Positions 35,025 through 45,644 are shown, numbered from the stretch's first letter. The stretch is 64,000 nt of DNA from Flavobacterium soyangense (GCF_015277675.1 NZ_JADHEC010000019.1:1-64000); one strand, 5' to 3'. Notes: a model not told the origin generated them from the letters alone. Translations and numbers: made by a program.

Positions 35025-36566
35025 ATGAAAAGAATAAATATAATAAAAAGCATCTTATTCACTAGTACTCTTGTAATGGGTGTAAGTTGCACAAATTTAG
35101 ATGAAGAGGTATTAGATGGAGTAGTTGTTTCTAATACAGGTGGAGGAACTGTTAATACTGCTTCTTTATTAACTAGCTCATATGAAGGATTGAGAGGTTT
35201 TGAGACACAAGGCCAAATGTTTGCCTTAGATGAAATGTCAACAGATGCTTTAGTTGGTCCTACACGTGGTGGTGACTGGGATGATAATGCAACATGGAGA
35301 CAAATTCACGTACATACTTGGGCTCCTGATCATGTAGAGGTGAGAAATGCATGGAATGCATTATTAACTCAAGTATATAACTGCAACTTGGTTATAGAAA
35401 ATGGGACTGCTACTGAAAAAACTCAAGCCCGTTTTTTAAGAGCATTTTATTACTATAATGTAATCGATTTGTTTGGTCAAGTACCTTATAGAGAAGCTGG
35501 TTCTACTGTAGAAGCTGATCCAAAAGTGTGGACAAGAGCTGAAACGACAGATTTTGTGATAAGCGAATTAGAGGCGGTTATTGGTTCATTACCTGCAAGA
35601 ACCCTTGCAAATACTAGTGTAGCCAATGCAGATGCTGCACATTTTTTATTGGCAAAATTGTATTTAAACAAAGGAGTATTCAAAGCTACTAATGCTGTTG
35701 GACCTTACACATTTGATGCCGCAGATATGACTAAAGTAGTAACTAATATAGATGCTATAAATAGTACATTAGCGACTGATTATTGGGACAATTTCAAGCC
35801 TAGCAACAGTACTTCCAATGAAATATTATTCTCATCTGTAAATGTTAGAGGTGGTGCTGGAGGAGGAATTCAATTCTTCTGGAGAATGGGTATGCATTAC
35901 AACCAAACTCCTGATGGATGGAATGGTTTCGCTACTGTAGCGGAGTATTATGATAAATTTAATCCAAACGATAGACGTATTAAAAATGATGATGCTGCTA
36001 TTATTACAGCATTTGGTAACCCAGTTGGATTTCAAATCGGACAGATATACAAACCAGGAGGGACTGAAATAGCTCGTGATAGAATTAAAACTACAGCTAA
36101 TCCACTTGGACAGCCATTAGTTTTTACAAAAGCTGTGACACTAATTACCAGTGGTGCTACCTTAGAATCAGCAGGTGTGAGAGGTCAGAAATACATTCCT
36201 GATTCCCAAAATTTAGGATCTCCTGATAATGATTATGTTTTTATGAGATATTCTGATGCTTTAATGATGAAAGCAGAAGCAATTGCTAGAGGTGGTGCAG
36301 GTACAAATGATGTTGCTAAACTTGCTCAAATTGTATCAAGATCAGGGCAACCTGGGGTTTTCCCTACAACATTGGACGGTATTTATCTTGAAAGAGGCAA
36401 AGAACTTTGGTGGGAAGGTTGGAGAAGAAATGATATGATTCGTTTTGGTAAATTCTTAGCAGCAAGAGAATTGAAACCTTATGTGTCTGACAGCAAATAT
36501 ATTTTGTATCCAATTCCGGCCGATGCATTATTTAATGCAAATCTGAAACAAAATCCTGGTTACTAA
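35025..36566 (+). CDS. SusD/RagB-type surface lipoprotein
   Basis: A protein of 513 residues with a lipoprotein signal and lipobox VMGVSC (Cys22), followed by the acidic NLDEEV typical of surface-exposed flavobacterial lipoproteins. The SusD fold is marked by early helices (AWNALLTQVYNCNLVIENG; ARFLRAFYYYNVIDLFGQVPY) and by the end motif ERGKELWWEGWRRNDMIRFGKF. It captures oligosaccharides and forms the lid of the SusC transporter encoded just upstream. A strong terminator at 36605 ends the pair, so the downstream block is probably transcribed separately or at a lower level. Confidence 0.96.
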   Translation: MKRINIIKSILFTSTLVMGVSCTNLDEEVLDGVVVSNTGGGTVNTASLLTSSYEGLRGFETQGQMFALDEMSTDALVGPTRGGDWDDNATWRQIHVHTWAPDHVEVRNAWNALLTQVYNCNLVIENGTATEKTQARFLRAFYYYNVIDLFGQVPYREAGSTVEADPKVWTRAETTDFVISELEAVIGSLPARTLANTSVANADAAHFLLAKLYLNKGVFKATNAVGPYTFDAADMTKVVTNIDAINSTLATDYWDNFKPSNSTSNEILFSSVNVRGGAGGGIQFFWRMGMHYNQTPDGWNGFATVAEYYDKFNPNDRRIKNDDAAIITAFGNPVGFQIGQIYKPGGTEIARDRIKTTANPLGQPLVFTKAVTLITSGATLESAGVRGQKYIPDSQNLGSPDNDYVFMRYSDALMMKAEAIARGGAGTNDVAKLAQIVSRSGQPGVFPTTLDGIYLERGKELWWEGWRRNDMIRFGKFLAARELKPYVSDSKYILYPIPADALFNANLKQNPGY

Positions 36567-36604
36567 GTTTAATTTGGTTTTTTAATATTTTGTGGTTAGT
36601 TAGT

Positions 36605-36640
36605 AATAAAGAGGGTATTTTACCCTCTTTATTTTTTTTA
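36605..36640 (+). terminator. terminator after the susCD pair
   Basis: A perfect 13-bp stem (36605-36617 with 36621-36633), a 3-nt loop and a long T run. Confidence 0.9.
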
Positions 36641-36731
36641 ATTAAATTTCAAATCTTTTTTTTTATTAAATTATTAATCATAATTTAGACAATTGTAATC
36701 CAACTGATTCCTTAACCAAACTCAACATAAT

Positions 36732-39700
36732 ATGTTTAATCGGATTGTATCTTTTTTTATTCTTATTCCTTTTTTTAGTAATTGCTCAAAAGACAATACT
36801 GATTCTTTATTTACCAAACTAGATTCCTCGGCAACAGGAATTAACTTTATGAATGAAGTTAAAAATGGTGCTGATATGAATATTTTCAAATATAGAAATT
36901 TCTATACCGGAGGGGGTGTTGCAATTGGAGATATTAATAATGATGGTTTAGCTGATATATTTTTTACTTCCAATCTAGGCGACAATAAATTATATTTGAA
37001 TAAAGGTAATTTAAAGTTTGAGGATATTTCAAAAAAAGCAGGGATAGATATCCCAAAATCTTGGTCAACAGGCGTAAACTTGATTGATATAAATGGCGAT
37101 GGATTACTGGATATTTATGTTTCGAATGCAGGAAACAATATTAATTCTATAAGAAAAAGTCAATTGTTTATTAATAATGGCAATTTGACTTTTACAGATA
37201 GAGCCGAAGAATATAATCTTGCAGACACTGGAATTACAACTCATGCAGCATTTTTTGATTATGATAAAGACGGCGACTTAGATTGTTACATTCTTAATAA
37301 CAGTTTTATTCCTGTGAGTAGTTTAAATTATTCTAACAAAAGGGATTTACGAGATAAAGACTGGAGTGTAGCCGATATTTTAAAAGGTGGCGGTGACAAA
37401 TTAATGCGAAATGACAATGGGAAATTTGTAGATGTAAGCAAAGAAGCCGGAATTTATGGAAGCCTAATAGGTTTTGGTCTAGGAGTAACCGTAGGAGACG
37501 TAAACGGTGATACATATCCTGATATCTATATTTCCAATGATTTTTATGAAAAAGATTACTTATATATCAATAATAAAAATGGAACGTTTACAGAACAAAT
37601 TGAAGGTTGGGCTTCACACATAAGCCAATCCTCAATGGGGGCAGATATGGCCGATGTAAATAATGATGGTAAATCTGATATTTTTACAACAGATATGTTA
37701 CCTGAAAATGATGAACGCTTAAAAAAGACTACAAATTTTGATAACTATGATTTATTTACCAGAAAATTAAATCTAGATTTCTATAATCAATACATGCAAA
37801 ACACTTTGCAACTAAACGATGAAAACAACAAATTCTTAGAAATAGCAAATTTTGCTGGAATAGCAAAAACGGATTGGAGTTGGGGTGCATTATTATTTGA
37901 TATGGATAATGATGGTTATAAAGATATTTACGTTTGTAACGGCATTTATCATGATTTGACTAATCAGGATTTTATGGACTTTTTTGCAAATGATTTGCTA
38001 CAAAAAATGGTGATTACAGGTAAAAAAGAAGATATGGAAACCATTATTGCCAAGATGCCAAGCACACCTATCCCAAATTATGCCTATAAAAACAACAGAA
38101 ATCTAACATTTACAAATGAAGCCGAAAATTGGGGATTAGGAACTCCCAGTTTTTCAAATGGGGCAGCTTATGGCGATCTGGACAATGATGGCGATCTTGA
38201 TTTGGTTGTGAATAACGTTAATATGGAGGCTTTTGTCTATAAAAATAATTCGGAGAAAAAGAAAGAAAATCATTTTATAAAAGTAAAACTTAAAGGTGAA
38301 AATCAAAATAAATTTGCCATAGGAAGCGTTGTAGAATTATACGCCGGCAAGGAAATAATCCGTCAGGAATTAATACCATCAAGAGGTTTCCAATCTTCGA
38401 TAGATTATGTAATGACTTTTGGTGTTGGAACTAAAAAAATAGATTCTTTGCAAGTAATTTGGCCTAATGGAAAATTTCAAACCATTAAGAAAATCAAAAA
38501 TAACTCCACCTATAATTTGAATATAGCTGACGCAAAATCAAATTATATTCCAAAAAATAATAAACGTAAATCGATATTTACAGAAAAGAAAAACAACTTT
38601 TTAGGACATAAAGAAAACGATTATATTGATTTTGATTATGAAGGTTTAATTTCAAAAATTCTATCTCAAGAAGGCCCAGCATTAGCTGTTGCCGATATAA
38701 ATGGTGATGGTAATGAGGATGTTTTTGTTGGCGGAGCAAAAGGACAAGCAGGAAAAATTTATTTAAATAATGGAAATGACTCTTATACAGCTACTAATCA
38801 AAAAGATTTAGAAAGTGATGCCAGCAATGAAGACACGGCCGCAAACTTTTTTGATGCAGATGGCGATGGAGATCAAGATTTATTGGTAGGTTCTGGCGGG
38901 AATGAAAAAGCAGATCAAGCCAATTATAAAAATCGCTTGTACATAAATAATGGAAAAGGAATATTCACTAAGAGCAACTCTATTATTCCAACAACCAATA
39001 ATAATGTTTCTGTAATTACAACTTACGACTTTGATAACGATGGCGACATCGATGTTTTCATAGGCAGTAGAAGTGTTCCGGGAGTTTATGGTATTATTCC
39101 AAAACAGTTATTATTAGAAAATGATGGCAAAGGAAATTTTACCAATGTTACAGATAAAAAGGCTTTTAAACTAAACGAAGTCGGAATGATAACTGATGCC
39201 GTTTGGGAAGATATTGATAACGATGGTAAAAAAGATTTAATAATTGTTGGCGATTGGATGACACCGGTAATCTTTAAAAACACTGGACGTCGATTATCTG
39301 AATTTAAGTCGAACCTAACAAGTTTTTCTGGTTTTTGGAATGCTGTTAGTTGTGTGGATTTGAATAATGATGGTAAAAAAGATTTGATCCTTGGCAACAA
39401 AGGAACCAATACTTCTTATAAAGCAACAGCTACGAACCCAATGAAAATGTTCGTAAATGATTTTGATGCCAATGGTACAATCGAACAAATTACAACTAGA
39501 ACCATTGATGGCAAAGATATTCCGGTTCATCTAAAATCAGAATTAGCCAAACAAATTCCGATGATAAAAAAGAAAAATTTGAGTTATGCCGACTATTCAA
39601 AAAAATCATTCCAAGAATTATTTTCGCAAGAAGTAATTGACAATTCTATTCAGAAAACAGTCAACATACAAGAAAGTGTAATCGCAATTAATAAAGGAAA

Positions 39701-40040
39701 CGGTAAATTTGAAATACAAGTATTGCCAAAAGAAGTTCAATTTTCTACTGTGAATACAATTTGCACTGCAGATGTCAACAAAGATGGCATATTGGATATA
39801 ATACTTGGTGGAAACCAATATGAATTCAAACCACAATTTGGTAGATTGGATTCAAATTATGGAAGCGTTTTACTAGGAAATAAAAAAGGGACTTATAGTT
39901 GGACTTCCTATAGCAAATCAGGTTTCTATATAAAAGGTGAAGTAAAACACATTCAAAAAATAAAAAATAAAAAAAATACAATCTCTTTTATAGCGGTTGT
40001 CAATGATAATACTCCCAAAATATTTAAACTGAATGAATAA
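36732..40040 (+). CDS. FG-GAP/VCBS repeat lipoprotein with ASPIC/UnbV domain (1)
   Basis: A protein of 1102 residues with a lipoprotein signal ending in FFSNC (Cys18). About 13 FG-GAP-type repeats with calcium loops of the form DxNxDGxxD can be counted (for example GDINNDGLADIFF, DLDNDGDLDLVVNN, DFDNDGDIDVFIG), in two groups. The ASPIC/UnbV segment (VKLKGENQNKFAIGSVVELY ... SRGFQSSIDYVMTFGVG) lies between at about 510-590. It probably forms one or two beta-propellers on the cell surface that bind glycan or protein. It overlaps the next, paralogous gene by 8 bp. Such pairs often sit near SusCD genes, but their task is undefined. Confidence 0.85.
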   Translation: MFNRIVSFFILIPFFSNCSKDNTDSLFTKLDSSATGINFMNEVKNGADMNIFKYRNFYTGGGVAIGDINNDGLADIFFTSNLGDNKLYLNKGNLKFEDISKKAGIDIPKSWSTGVNLIDINGDGLLDIYVSNAGNNINSIRKSQLFINNGNLTFTDRAEEYNLADTGITTHAAFFDYDKDGDLDCYILNNSFIPVSSLNYSNKRDLRDKDWSVADILKGGGDKLMRNDNGKFVDVSKEAGIYGSLIGFGLGVTVGDVNGDTYPDIYISNDFYEKDYLYINNKNGTFTEQIEGWASHISQSSMGADMADVNNDGKSDIFTTDMLPENDERLKKTTNFDNYDLFTRKLNLDFYNQYMQNTLQLNDENNKFLEIANFAGIAKTDWSWGALLFDMDNDGYKDIYVCNGIYHDLTNQDFMDFFANDLLQKMVITGKKEDMETIIAKMPSTPIPNYAYKNNRNLTFTNEAENWGLGTPSFSNGAAYGDLDNDGDLDLVVNNVNMEAFVYKNNSEKKKENHFIKVKLKGENQNKFAIGSVVELYAGKEIIRQELIPSRGFQSSIDYVMTFGVGTKKIDSLQVIWPNGKFQTIKKIKNNSTYNLNIADAKSNYIPKNNKRKSIFTEKKNNFLGHKENDYIDFDYEGLISKILSQEGPALAVADINGDGNEDVFVGGAKGQAGKIYLNNGNDSYTATNQKDLESDASNEDTAANFFDADGDGDQDLLVGSGGNEKADQANYKNRLYINNGKGIFTKSNSIIPTTNNNVSVITTYDFDNDGDIDVFIGSRSVPGVYGIIPKQLLLENDGKGNFTNVTDKKAFKLNEVGMITDAVWEDIDNDGKKDLIIVGDWMTPVIFKNTGRRLSEFKSNLTSFSGFWNAVSCVDLNNDGKKDLILGNKGTNTSYKATATNPMKMFVNDFDANGTIEQITTRTIDGKDIPVHLKSELAKQIPMIKKKNLSYADYSKKSFQELFSQEVIDNSIQKTVNIQESVIAINKGNGKFEIQVLPKEVQFSTVNTICTADVNKDGILDIILGGNQYEFKPQFGRLDSNYGSVLLGNKKGTYSWTSYSKSGFYIKGEVKHIQKIKNKKNTISFIAVVNDNTPKIFKLNE

Positions 40041-43000
40041 TTTTTTTAGAATTCTATTGGTCATATGGCTTTTTACAAGTTGTACGAAAAAACAAGATTT
40101 ATTGTTTGAAAAACTAGCTTCTGACAAAAGTAATATTACCTTCAACAACCAATTATTAGAGTCAAAAAATATATCTATTTTAGATTATCTCTACTATTAT
40201 AATGGTGGTGGTGTAGCTCTTGGCGACATTAACAACGATGGCTTAGTTGATGTTTATTTTACTTCAAACCAAGGGAAAAATAAATTATACCTAAATAAAG
40301 GCAATAATAAATTTGAAGACATAAGCGCTAAAGCTGGTATTGAAGGCATAAGCGATTGGGAAACCGGTTCAATTATGGCCGATGTAAATGGCGATGGTTA
40401 TCTTGACATTTATGTTTGTGCCGTGGTAGGAATTAATGGTTTCGAAGGTCACAATGAATTATTCATTAATAATAAAGACAACACATTTACCGAAAGCTCG
40501 GCAGAATATGGCTTGGATTTGGATAATTATAGCACATCGGCAGCCTTTTTTGACTATGACAATGATGGTGATTTAGACATGTATTTATTGAACCATGCCG
40601 TTCATACGGAAGAATCTTTTGGCAATGCAGCCACTAGAAACAAAAGGAGCTACGAATGTGGCGATAAATTATTCCGAAACGATAATGGCAAATTTGTAGA
40701 TGTTAGCGAGCAAGCTGGTATTTTTGGTGGAGCAAATGGTTATGGTTTAGGCATTGCCGTGTCCGATTTTAACCTTGATGGTAACCCTGATATTTATATT
40801 TGTAATGACTTTCACGAAGACGATTATTATTACTTAAATAATGGCGATGGCACTTTTACCGAAAGTATGAAAAGCCATTTTGGGCACACCAGCCGTTTTT
40901 CAATGGGTGTTGATGTTGCCGATGTAAATCACGATGGTTTTCCAGATATTATGACATTAGATATGCTTCCTGAGAACGAAAATGTTTTGAAATCCTCGTT
41001 GGGCGATGACAATGTTCAAATGCTAAAAATGAGAACCGAAAAATTAGGCTATCATTATCAGTACACCCGAAATATGTTGCAAATCAATCAGGGGGGCAAT
41101 AATTTTACCGAAACAGCTTTAATGAGTGGTGTTGCAGCAACCGATTGGAGTTGGAGCACTTTATTTGCCGATTATAATCAAGATGGTGAACAAGATATTT
41201 TTGTTTGTAACGGAATTCCAAAACGTCCGAACGACTTAGATTACGTAAAATACTACTCGAATGATCAAATAAAAACCAAAATTTCTACAACAAAATTATT
41301 GGATAAAGAAGCCTTAAAGAAAATGCCAAAAGGCAATGTGGCCAATTGTATTTTTAAAGGTTCTAAAGATTTACTATTCGAAAATAAATCAACAGAGTGG
41401 ATTGAAAACGACTCCATAATTTCAAACGGAAGTGGTTATGCCGATTTAGATAATGACGGAGATTTAGATGTTGTCACCAATAATTTAAACAGTATAGCTT
41501 CAATATATATCAATCAGACGAATGAAAAAGCTAATTATTTGAAGATAAAACTTCGATTGGCAGGAAAAAACACCTATGGAATTGGGGCAAAAGTTATTTC
41601 TTATTCAAAAGGGAAGATGCAATACAAAGAATTACAAACTACACGAGGATTTCAATCATCGTCGGAACCAATCATCCATTTTGGTTATGCAAAAACAAAT
41701 ACCATCGATTCGGTATTGGTTATTTGGCCCGACAAAACCTCACAAACTTTGCGAAATGTAAAAACCAATCAAACCCTTACTATCAAGCCAAATCCTAATA
41801 GAAAAGCATTTGATTATAAAAAATTACATCCAGCTGTTTTGCCTGTTTTTAAGAAAGTGGAAAATAATTTGGGGGTCAATTTTACGCATCTAGAAAATGA
41901 TTTTATAGATTTTACAGCTCAAAAATTAATTCCATATCAACGTTCGGATCGAGGTCCTGCCACAGCAATTGGTGATTTAAATGGAGATGGAAAAGATGAT
42001 ATATTCTTTGGGGGAACTAAAGATATAGCTTCACAAATTTACATTCAAAACGCTAACGGGTTTTCAAAAAAAACTTATCCTTCATTAGAAAAAGACAATG
42101 TTTTTGAAGACGCATCGGCAGTAGTTGGTGATTTTAATTCCGATAAAATTAATGACTTATTTGTGGCTGTAGGCAATGGCGAAAACGCACAAAATTTAGA
42201 AAATCGCCTGTATTTTGGAAATACACTAACAAAATCTACTTTACCGTTAATGCACCAAAATGCTTCGGTTGTCAAAGCTTTTGATTATGATAATGATGGC
42301 GATTTGGATATTTTTATTGGCAACAGCTCTAAATACAATCGCTTCGGAGAAAAATCGGATTGCTATTTATTAAACAACACTAAAGGCGTTTTTACCATCG
42401 TTCAAAACAAAACTTTTGAAGGGATCGGCATGGTCACCGATGCTGTTTTTAGTGATTTTAACAAAGATGGAAAAACAGATTTAGTAGTGGTTGGCGAATG
42501 GATGAAACCAATGTTTTTCGCAAATAATAATGGAAAATTTACCAATGTAACCGAAACTGTTTTTCCAGAAAAAAGTAATGGTTTGTGGCAATCAATTATT
42601 CCGTTTGACATAAATGGCGATGGAAACCTAGATTATTTAGTTGGAAACTGGGGAATGAATTCAAAATTCAAAGCTTCGCAAGAATTTCCAATGAAAATGT
42701 ATTATGATGATTTTGATTCCAACGGAACATTTGAAACTATTGTAGCCATAGAAAAAGGAGGCAAATATTACACCACAATGGGGCTAGACGAATTAACAGA
42801 GGAATTTAGCGGAATGCTGAAAAAGAAATTTCATACCTATAAATCCTTTGCAGGAAAGACTTTAGAAGAAGTTTTTGATCCAAAAATGCTTGAAAAAGCA
42901 AAATTATACGAAGTCGATAATTTAAAATCTGGGTATTTAAGAAACGACAAAGGCAAATTTACTTTTGTGCCATTTTTTAATAAAATGCAGGTTGCTCCAA

Positions 43001-43284
43001 TAAACTGTTTTGTAAAATCAAATTTTGAAGGCGGTAAAGAAGAAGTTTTTGCTGCTGGAAATTATTTTGGGGTTTCGCCATATCACAGTCGTTTTGATGG
43101 TTTTTCGGGCGCATTAATTAAAAACGAAAAAACAATTTACTTAGGGAACCAAATCGGAATCGACTTGACACAAAAAGCTATAAGACATTTAAACATAATC
43201 AATTTTAACAGCAAAAAATATTTATTAGTGACCATAAATAATAAAAAAGCAGAAGTATATGAGTTGCCAATGAGTAAAAATTAA
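40033..43284 (+). CDS. FG-GAP/VCBS repeat lipoprotein with ASPIC/UnbV domain (2)
   Basis: A protein of 1083 residues and a paralogue of the preceding gene with the same layout: lipobox LFTSC (Cys17), FG-GAP calcium repeats (GDINNDGLVDVYFTS, DVNGDGYLDIYVC, DYDNDGDLDMYLLN, DLNGDGKDDIFFGG, DFNKDGKTDLVVVGEW and others), an ASPIC/UnbV segment (ELQTTRGFQSSSEPIIHFGYA) near 540-560 and a second repeat block. The 8-bp overlap with the first gene suggests coupled, equal production, so the two may form a heteromer. It is followed 38 bp later by the haloperoxidase-like gene. Confidence 0.85.
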   Translation: MNNFFRILLVIWLFTSCTKKQDLLFEKLASDKSNITFNNQLLESKNISILDYLYYYNGGGVALGDINNDGLVDVYFTSNQGKNKLYLNKGNNKFEDISAKAGIEGISDWETGSIMADVNGDGYLDIYVCAVVGINGFEGHNELFINNKDNTFTESSAEYGLDLDNYSTSAAFFDYDNDGDLDMYLLNHAVHTEESFGNAATRNKRSYECGDKLFRNDNGKFVDVSEQAGIFGGANGYGLGIAVSDFNLDGNPDIYICNDFHEDDYYYLNNGDGTFTESMKSHFGHTSRFSMGVDVADVNHDGFPDIMTLDMLPENENVLKSSLGDDNVQMLKMRTEKLGYHYQYTRNMLQINQGGNNFTETALMSGVAATDWSWSTLFADYNQDGEQDIFVCNGIPKRPNDLDYVKYYSNDQIKTKISTTKLLDKEALKKMPKGNVANCIFKGSKDLLFENKSTEWIENDSIISNGSGYADLDNDGDLDVVTNNLNSIASIYINQTNEKANYLKIKLRLAGKNTYGIGAKVISYSKGKMQYKELQTTRGFQSSSEPIIHFGYAKTNTIDSVLVIWPDKTSQTLRNVKTNQTLTIKPNPNRKAFDYKKLHPAVLPVFKKVENNLGVNFTHLENDFIDFTAQKLIPYQRSDRGPATAIGDLNGDGKDDIFFGGTKDIASQIYIQNANGFSKKTYPSLEKDNVFEDASAVVGDFNSDKINDLFVAVGNGENAQNLENRLYFGNTLTKSTLPLMHQNASVVKAFDYDNDGDLDIFIGNSSKYNRFGEKSDCYLLNNTKGVFTIVQNKTFEGIGMVTDAVFSDFNKDGKTDLVVVGEWMKPMFFANNNGKFTNVTETVFPEKSNGLWQSIIPFDINGDGNLDYLVGNWGMNSKFKASQEFPMKMYYDDFDSNGTFETIVAIEKGGKYYTTMGLDELTEEFSGMLKKKFHTYKSFAGKTLEEVFDPKMLEKAKLYEVDNLKSGYLRNDKGKFTFVPFFNKMQVAPINCFVKSNFEGGKEEVFAAGNYFGVSPYHSRFDGFSGALIKNEKTIYLGNQIGIDLTQKAIRHLNIINFNSKKYLLVTINNKKAEVYELPMSKN

Positions 43285-43322
43285 TGCAAAAACACACTAA
43301 ATAAAACAATAAAATTATAAAA

Positions 43323-44675
43323 ATGAAATCTAATATTTATCTTTTAGGAATTATAGGGCTGTTATTTATTTCCTGTAAAAAAGAAGCCCCAATCAAAGTT
43401 ACAACAGATGATTACTGTGCTGTGGTAGATACTGTAACAGCAATTATGGTTCACGACATTTTTTCGCCTCCTGTTGCCAGCAGAATTTATTTATATCCTA
43501 ATGTTGCCGCATATGAGATTATGGCTCAGAATAGCACAAAATATGAGAGCTTGCAAGGGCAAATAAACGGCCTGGATTCTATTCCAAAATTAGACCCAAA
43601 AAGTGGCGTCAATAAAAATTTAGCAGCACTTATTGCTCATATTGAATTAAGTAAACAATTGATTTTTTCTGAGGAAGCATTAGAAAAATATAGAGACAGT
43701 TTGTATAAAAAATGGGGTTCAGAAAATTCAAAAGAATTTGAAGTTTCAAAAGAATATGGACTTAAAGTAGCCGATCAAATCAAAAAATGGATGGGTAAAG
43801 ACAATTATAAGCAGACCCGAACTATGTCTAAATTTTCTGTTCATATAAACCAATCTGGAAGATGGCAACCAACACCTCCGGCCTATATGGATGGTGTTGA
43901 ACCACATTGGGGCGAAATAAGAACATTGGTTATGGATTCGGCTGCTCAATTTAAACCAATTCCTCCTTATCCTTTTTCTACCGATAAAAATTCTACTTTT
44001 TACAAAGATGCAAAAGAAACATATGATATAGGAAATATGATTTCCCAAAAATTAATTGAAGTAGAAAAAACCAAAAGTAAACTTATTCCTGAAGAATCTG
44101 CTATTGCAACATTTTGGGATTGCAATCCATATGCCACAGTTACGCAAGGGCACATGATGTTTGCAAAGAAGAAAAATACTCCTGATGCGCATTGGATTAA
44201 TATTACAAAAATTGCTTTGAAAAAAACAAAAGCTGATTTTGAAACAACTGTTTTTACCTATACCAAAACATCCATCGGGATTTTTGAAAGTTTTATCAGT
44301 TGCTGGAATGAAAAGTATAGAAGTAACGTTGTGCGTCCTGAAACCTATATAAATCAAAATATAGATGAAAACTGGAGACCACAATTGCAGACCCCTCCTT
44401 TCCCGGAATATACAAGTGGCCACTCCGTGGTTTCTTCCTGCTCTGCCACTATCTTAACATCAATATTTGGAGATAATTTTAGCTATGTTGATGATTCCGA
44501 AGTCAATTTTGGTTTACCGAAAAGACCTTTTAAATCGTTCAAACAAGCTGCATCAGAAGCTTCAATCAGTAGGCTGTACGGAGGAATTCATTATAGAGCT
44601 GCAATTGAAAACGGTGTTAACCAAGGCAATAATATTGGAAATTATATTATTAAGAAATTAAAAATGGCAAAATAA
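43323..44675 (+). CDS. vanadium-dependent haloperoxidase-like PAP2 lipoprotein
   Basis: A protein of 450 residues with lipobox LLFISC (Cys18). The vanadate/phosphate pocket is complete: Lys331 and Arg338 in KYRSNVVRP, Ser365-Gly366-His367 in YTSGHSV, Arg417 and His423 in SRLYGGIHYR. This set is shared by vanadium haloperoxidases and PAP2 phosphatases; the length and the late position of the motifs favour the haloperoxidase-like branch. It is an exported enzyme or binding protein. Its stop overlaps the next start (TAATG). Why it travels with FG-GAP proteins and a sugar locus is not known; true halide oxidation cannot be told from sequence. Confidence 0.8.
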   Translation: MKSNIYLLGIIGLLFISCKKEAPIKVTTDDYCAVVDTVTAIMVHDIFSPPVASRIYLYPNVAAYEIMAQNSTKYESLQGQINGLDSIPKLDPKSGVNKNLAALIAHIELSKQLIFSEEALEKYRDSLYKKWGSENSKEFEVSKEYGLKVADQIKKWMGKDNYKQTRTMSKFSVHINQSGRWQPTPPAYMDGVEPHWGEIRTLVMDSAAQFKPIPPYPFSTDKNSTFYKDAKETYDIGNMISQKLIEVEKTKSKLIPEESAIATFWDCNPYATVTQGHMMFAKKKNTPDAHWINITKIALKKTKADFETTVFTYTKTSIGIFESFISCWNEKYRSNVVRPETYINQNIDENWRPQLQTPPFPEYTSGHSVVSSCSATILTSIFGDNFSYVDDSEVNFGLPKRPFKSFKQAASEASISRLYGGIHYRAAIENGVNQGNNIGNYIIKKLKMAK

Positions 44676-45592
44676 TGTTGAACAAGAAAAAAATTGTTGT
44701 TGGATTATTATTTTTATTTTCCGTTTTGACTATTTGGTATTTATTAATAAAAAAAAGTGATTATTGTATCACCTTTAAAGAAAAAACAGCTTCCGGAACA
44801 ATTTTTCAGGGCATCCAAGAATGGACAGTGGCTCAGCAAGTAAGCAACAATGAAGTTTATTCTATTCTTGAAAAGAAAAATTTTGATTACATCAAACAAG
44901 AAATGAAAAGAGGTAAAACACAAATGGAATATACTTGGGAAATGAAATCCGTAAATGATTCCGTAACCGAAGTAATAGTCGGAATAAAAGATTTGAACCA
45001 CAGTTTTTATAATAGAATAACCGCTCCATTTTTAAATACAAATTTCAAAAAAGAACAGATTTTAAAAATAACCAATTTCAAAAAAGGTTTAGAAAAACAT
45101 TTAGAAAATTTCAGAGTAAAGATTGATGGTGAAGGTAAATCTGAGGAAATATTTGTAGCTTACATTAATTTGAAAAGTGTTTTACAAGAAAAGGCTCAAA
45201 ATATGATTGGAAACGACGCAATTATTACTGGATATCTACAAAATAATAACATTAAAATTACTGGAAAACCTTATGTTGAAATTGAAAATTGGGATCTTGA
45301 CAATGAAACACTAGTTTATAATTATTGTTTTCCAATAGACAAGAGCACAAAGATTATTAATGATGCTAATGTAAAATTCAAGACAATTCCAACCCAAAAA
45401 GGATTAAAAGCAACCTATTATGGCAATTTTAGAACTTCGGATCGAGCTTGGTTTGCATTGTTAGATTATGCAAAAAAACACGATATTAAACTAAAAAACA
45501 AACCATTGGAGCATTTTTTGGCAAATCCATTTAATGGAGGCAATGAATTAGAATGGAAAACTGAAATAATTATTCCTTATGATGTTGAATAA
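44675..45592 (+). CDS. membrane-anchored SRPBCC plus GyrI-like domain protein
   Basis: A protein of 305 residues with an N-terminal membrane helix (about 6-25). Residues 30-150 resemble an SRPBCC-type ligand domain. Residues about 160-300 resemble the GyrI/effector-binding fold (GLKATYYGNFRTSDRAWFALLDYAKKH, then EWKTEIIIPYD). GyrI-like domains bind small ligands and some hydrolyse them. It is translationally coupled to the haloperoxidase-like gene (one-base overlap), so the products probably act on the same compound. The pair of ligand-binding domains is on the outer side of the inner membrane by the helix orientation. The function is unknown. Confidence 0.6.
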   Translation: MLNKKKIVVGLLFLFSVLTIWYLLIKKSDYCITFKEKTASGTIFQGIQEWTVAQQVSNNEVYSILEKKNFDYIKQEMKRGKTQMEYTWEMKSVNDSVTEVIVGIKDLNHSFYNRITAPFLNTNFKKEQILKITNFKKGLEKHLENFRVKIDGEGKSEEIFVAYINLKSVLQEKAQNMIGNDAIITGYLQNNNIKITGKPYVEIENWDLDNETLVYNYCFPIDKSTKIINDANVKFKTIPTQKGLKATYYGNFRTSDRAWFALLDYAKKHDIKLKNKPLEHFLANPFNGGNELEWKTEIIIPYDVE

Positions 45593-45623
45593 ATAGTGCT
45601 TATTTAGAATAAATCTAATATTT

Positions 45624-45637
45624 CGAAAACGTTTTCG
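45624..45637. promoter_or_regulatory. LacI-family operator CGAAAACGTTTTCG (sucrose/trehalose block)
   Basis: A perfect palindrome 85 bp before the ATG of the SLC45-type transporter gene. Confidence 0.75.
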
Positions 45638-45644
45638 GTTGCTC

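Noticed and set aside
43323..44675. Calling the PAP2 lipoprotein a certain haloperoxidase
   Set aside because: The pocket residues are shared with phosphatases and sequence alone does not tell them apart, so only haloperoxidase-like is used.
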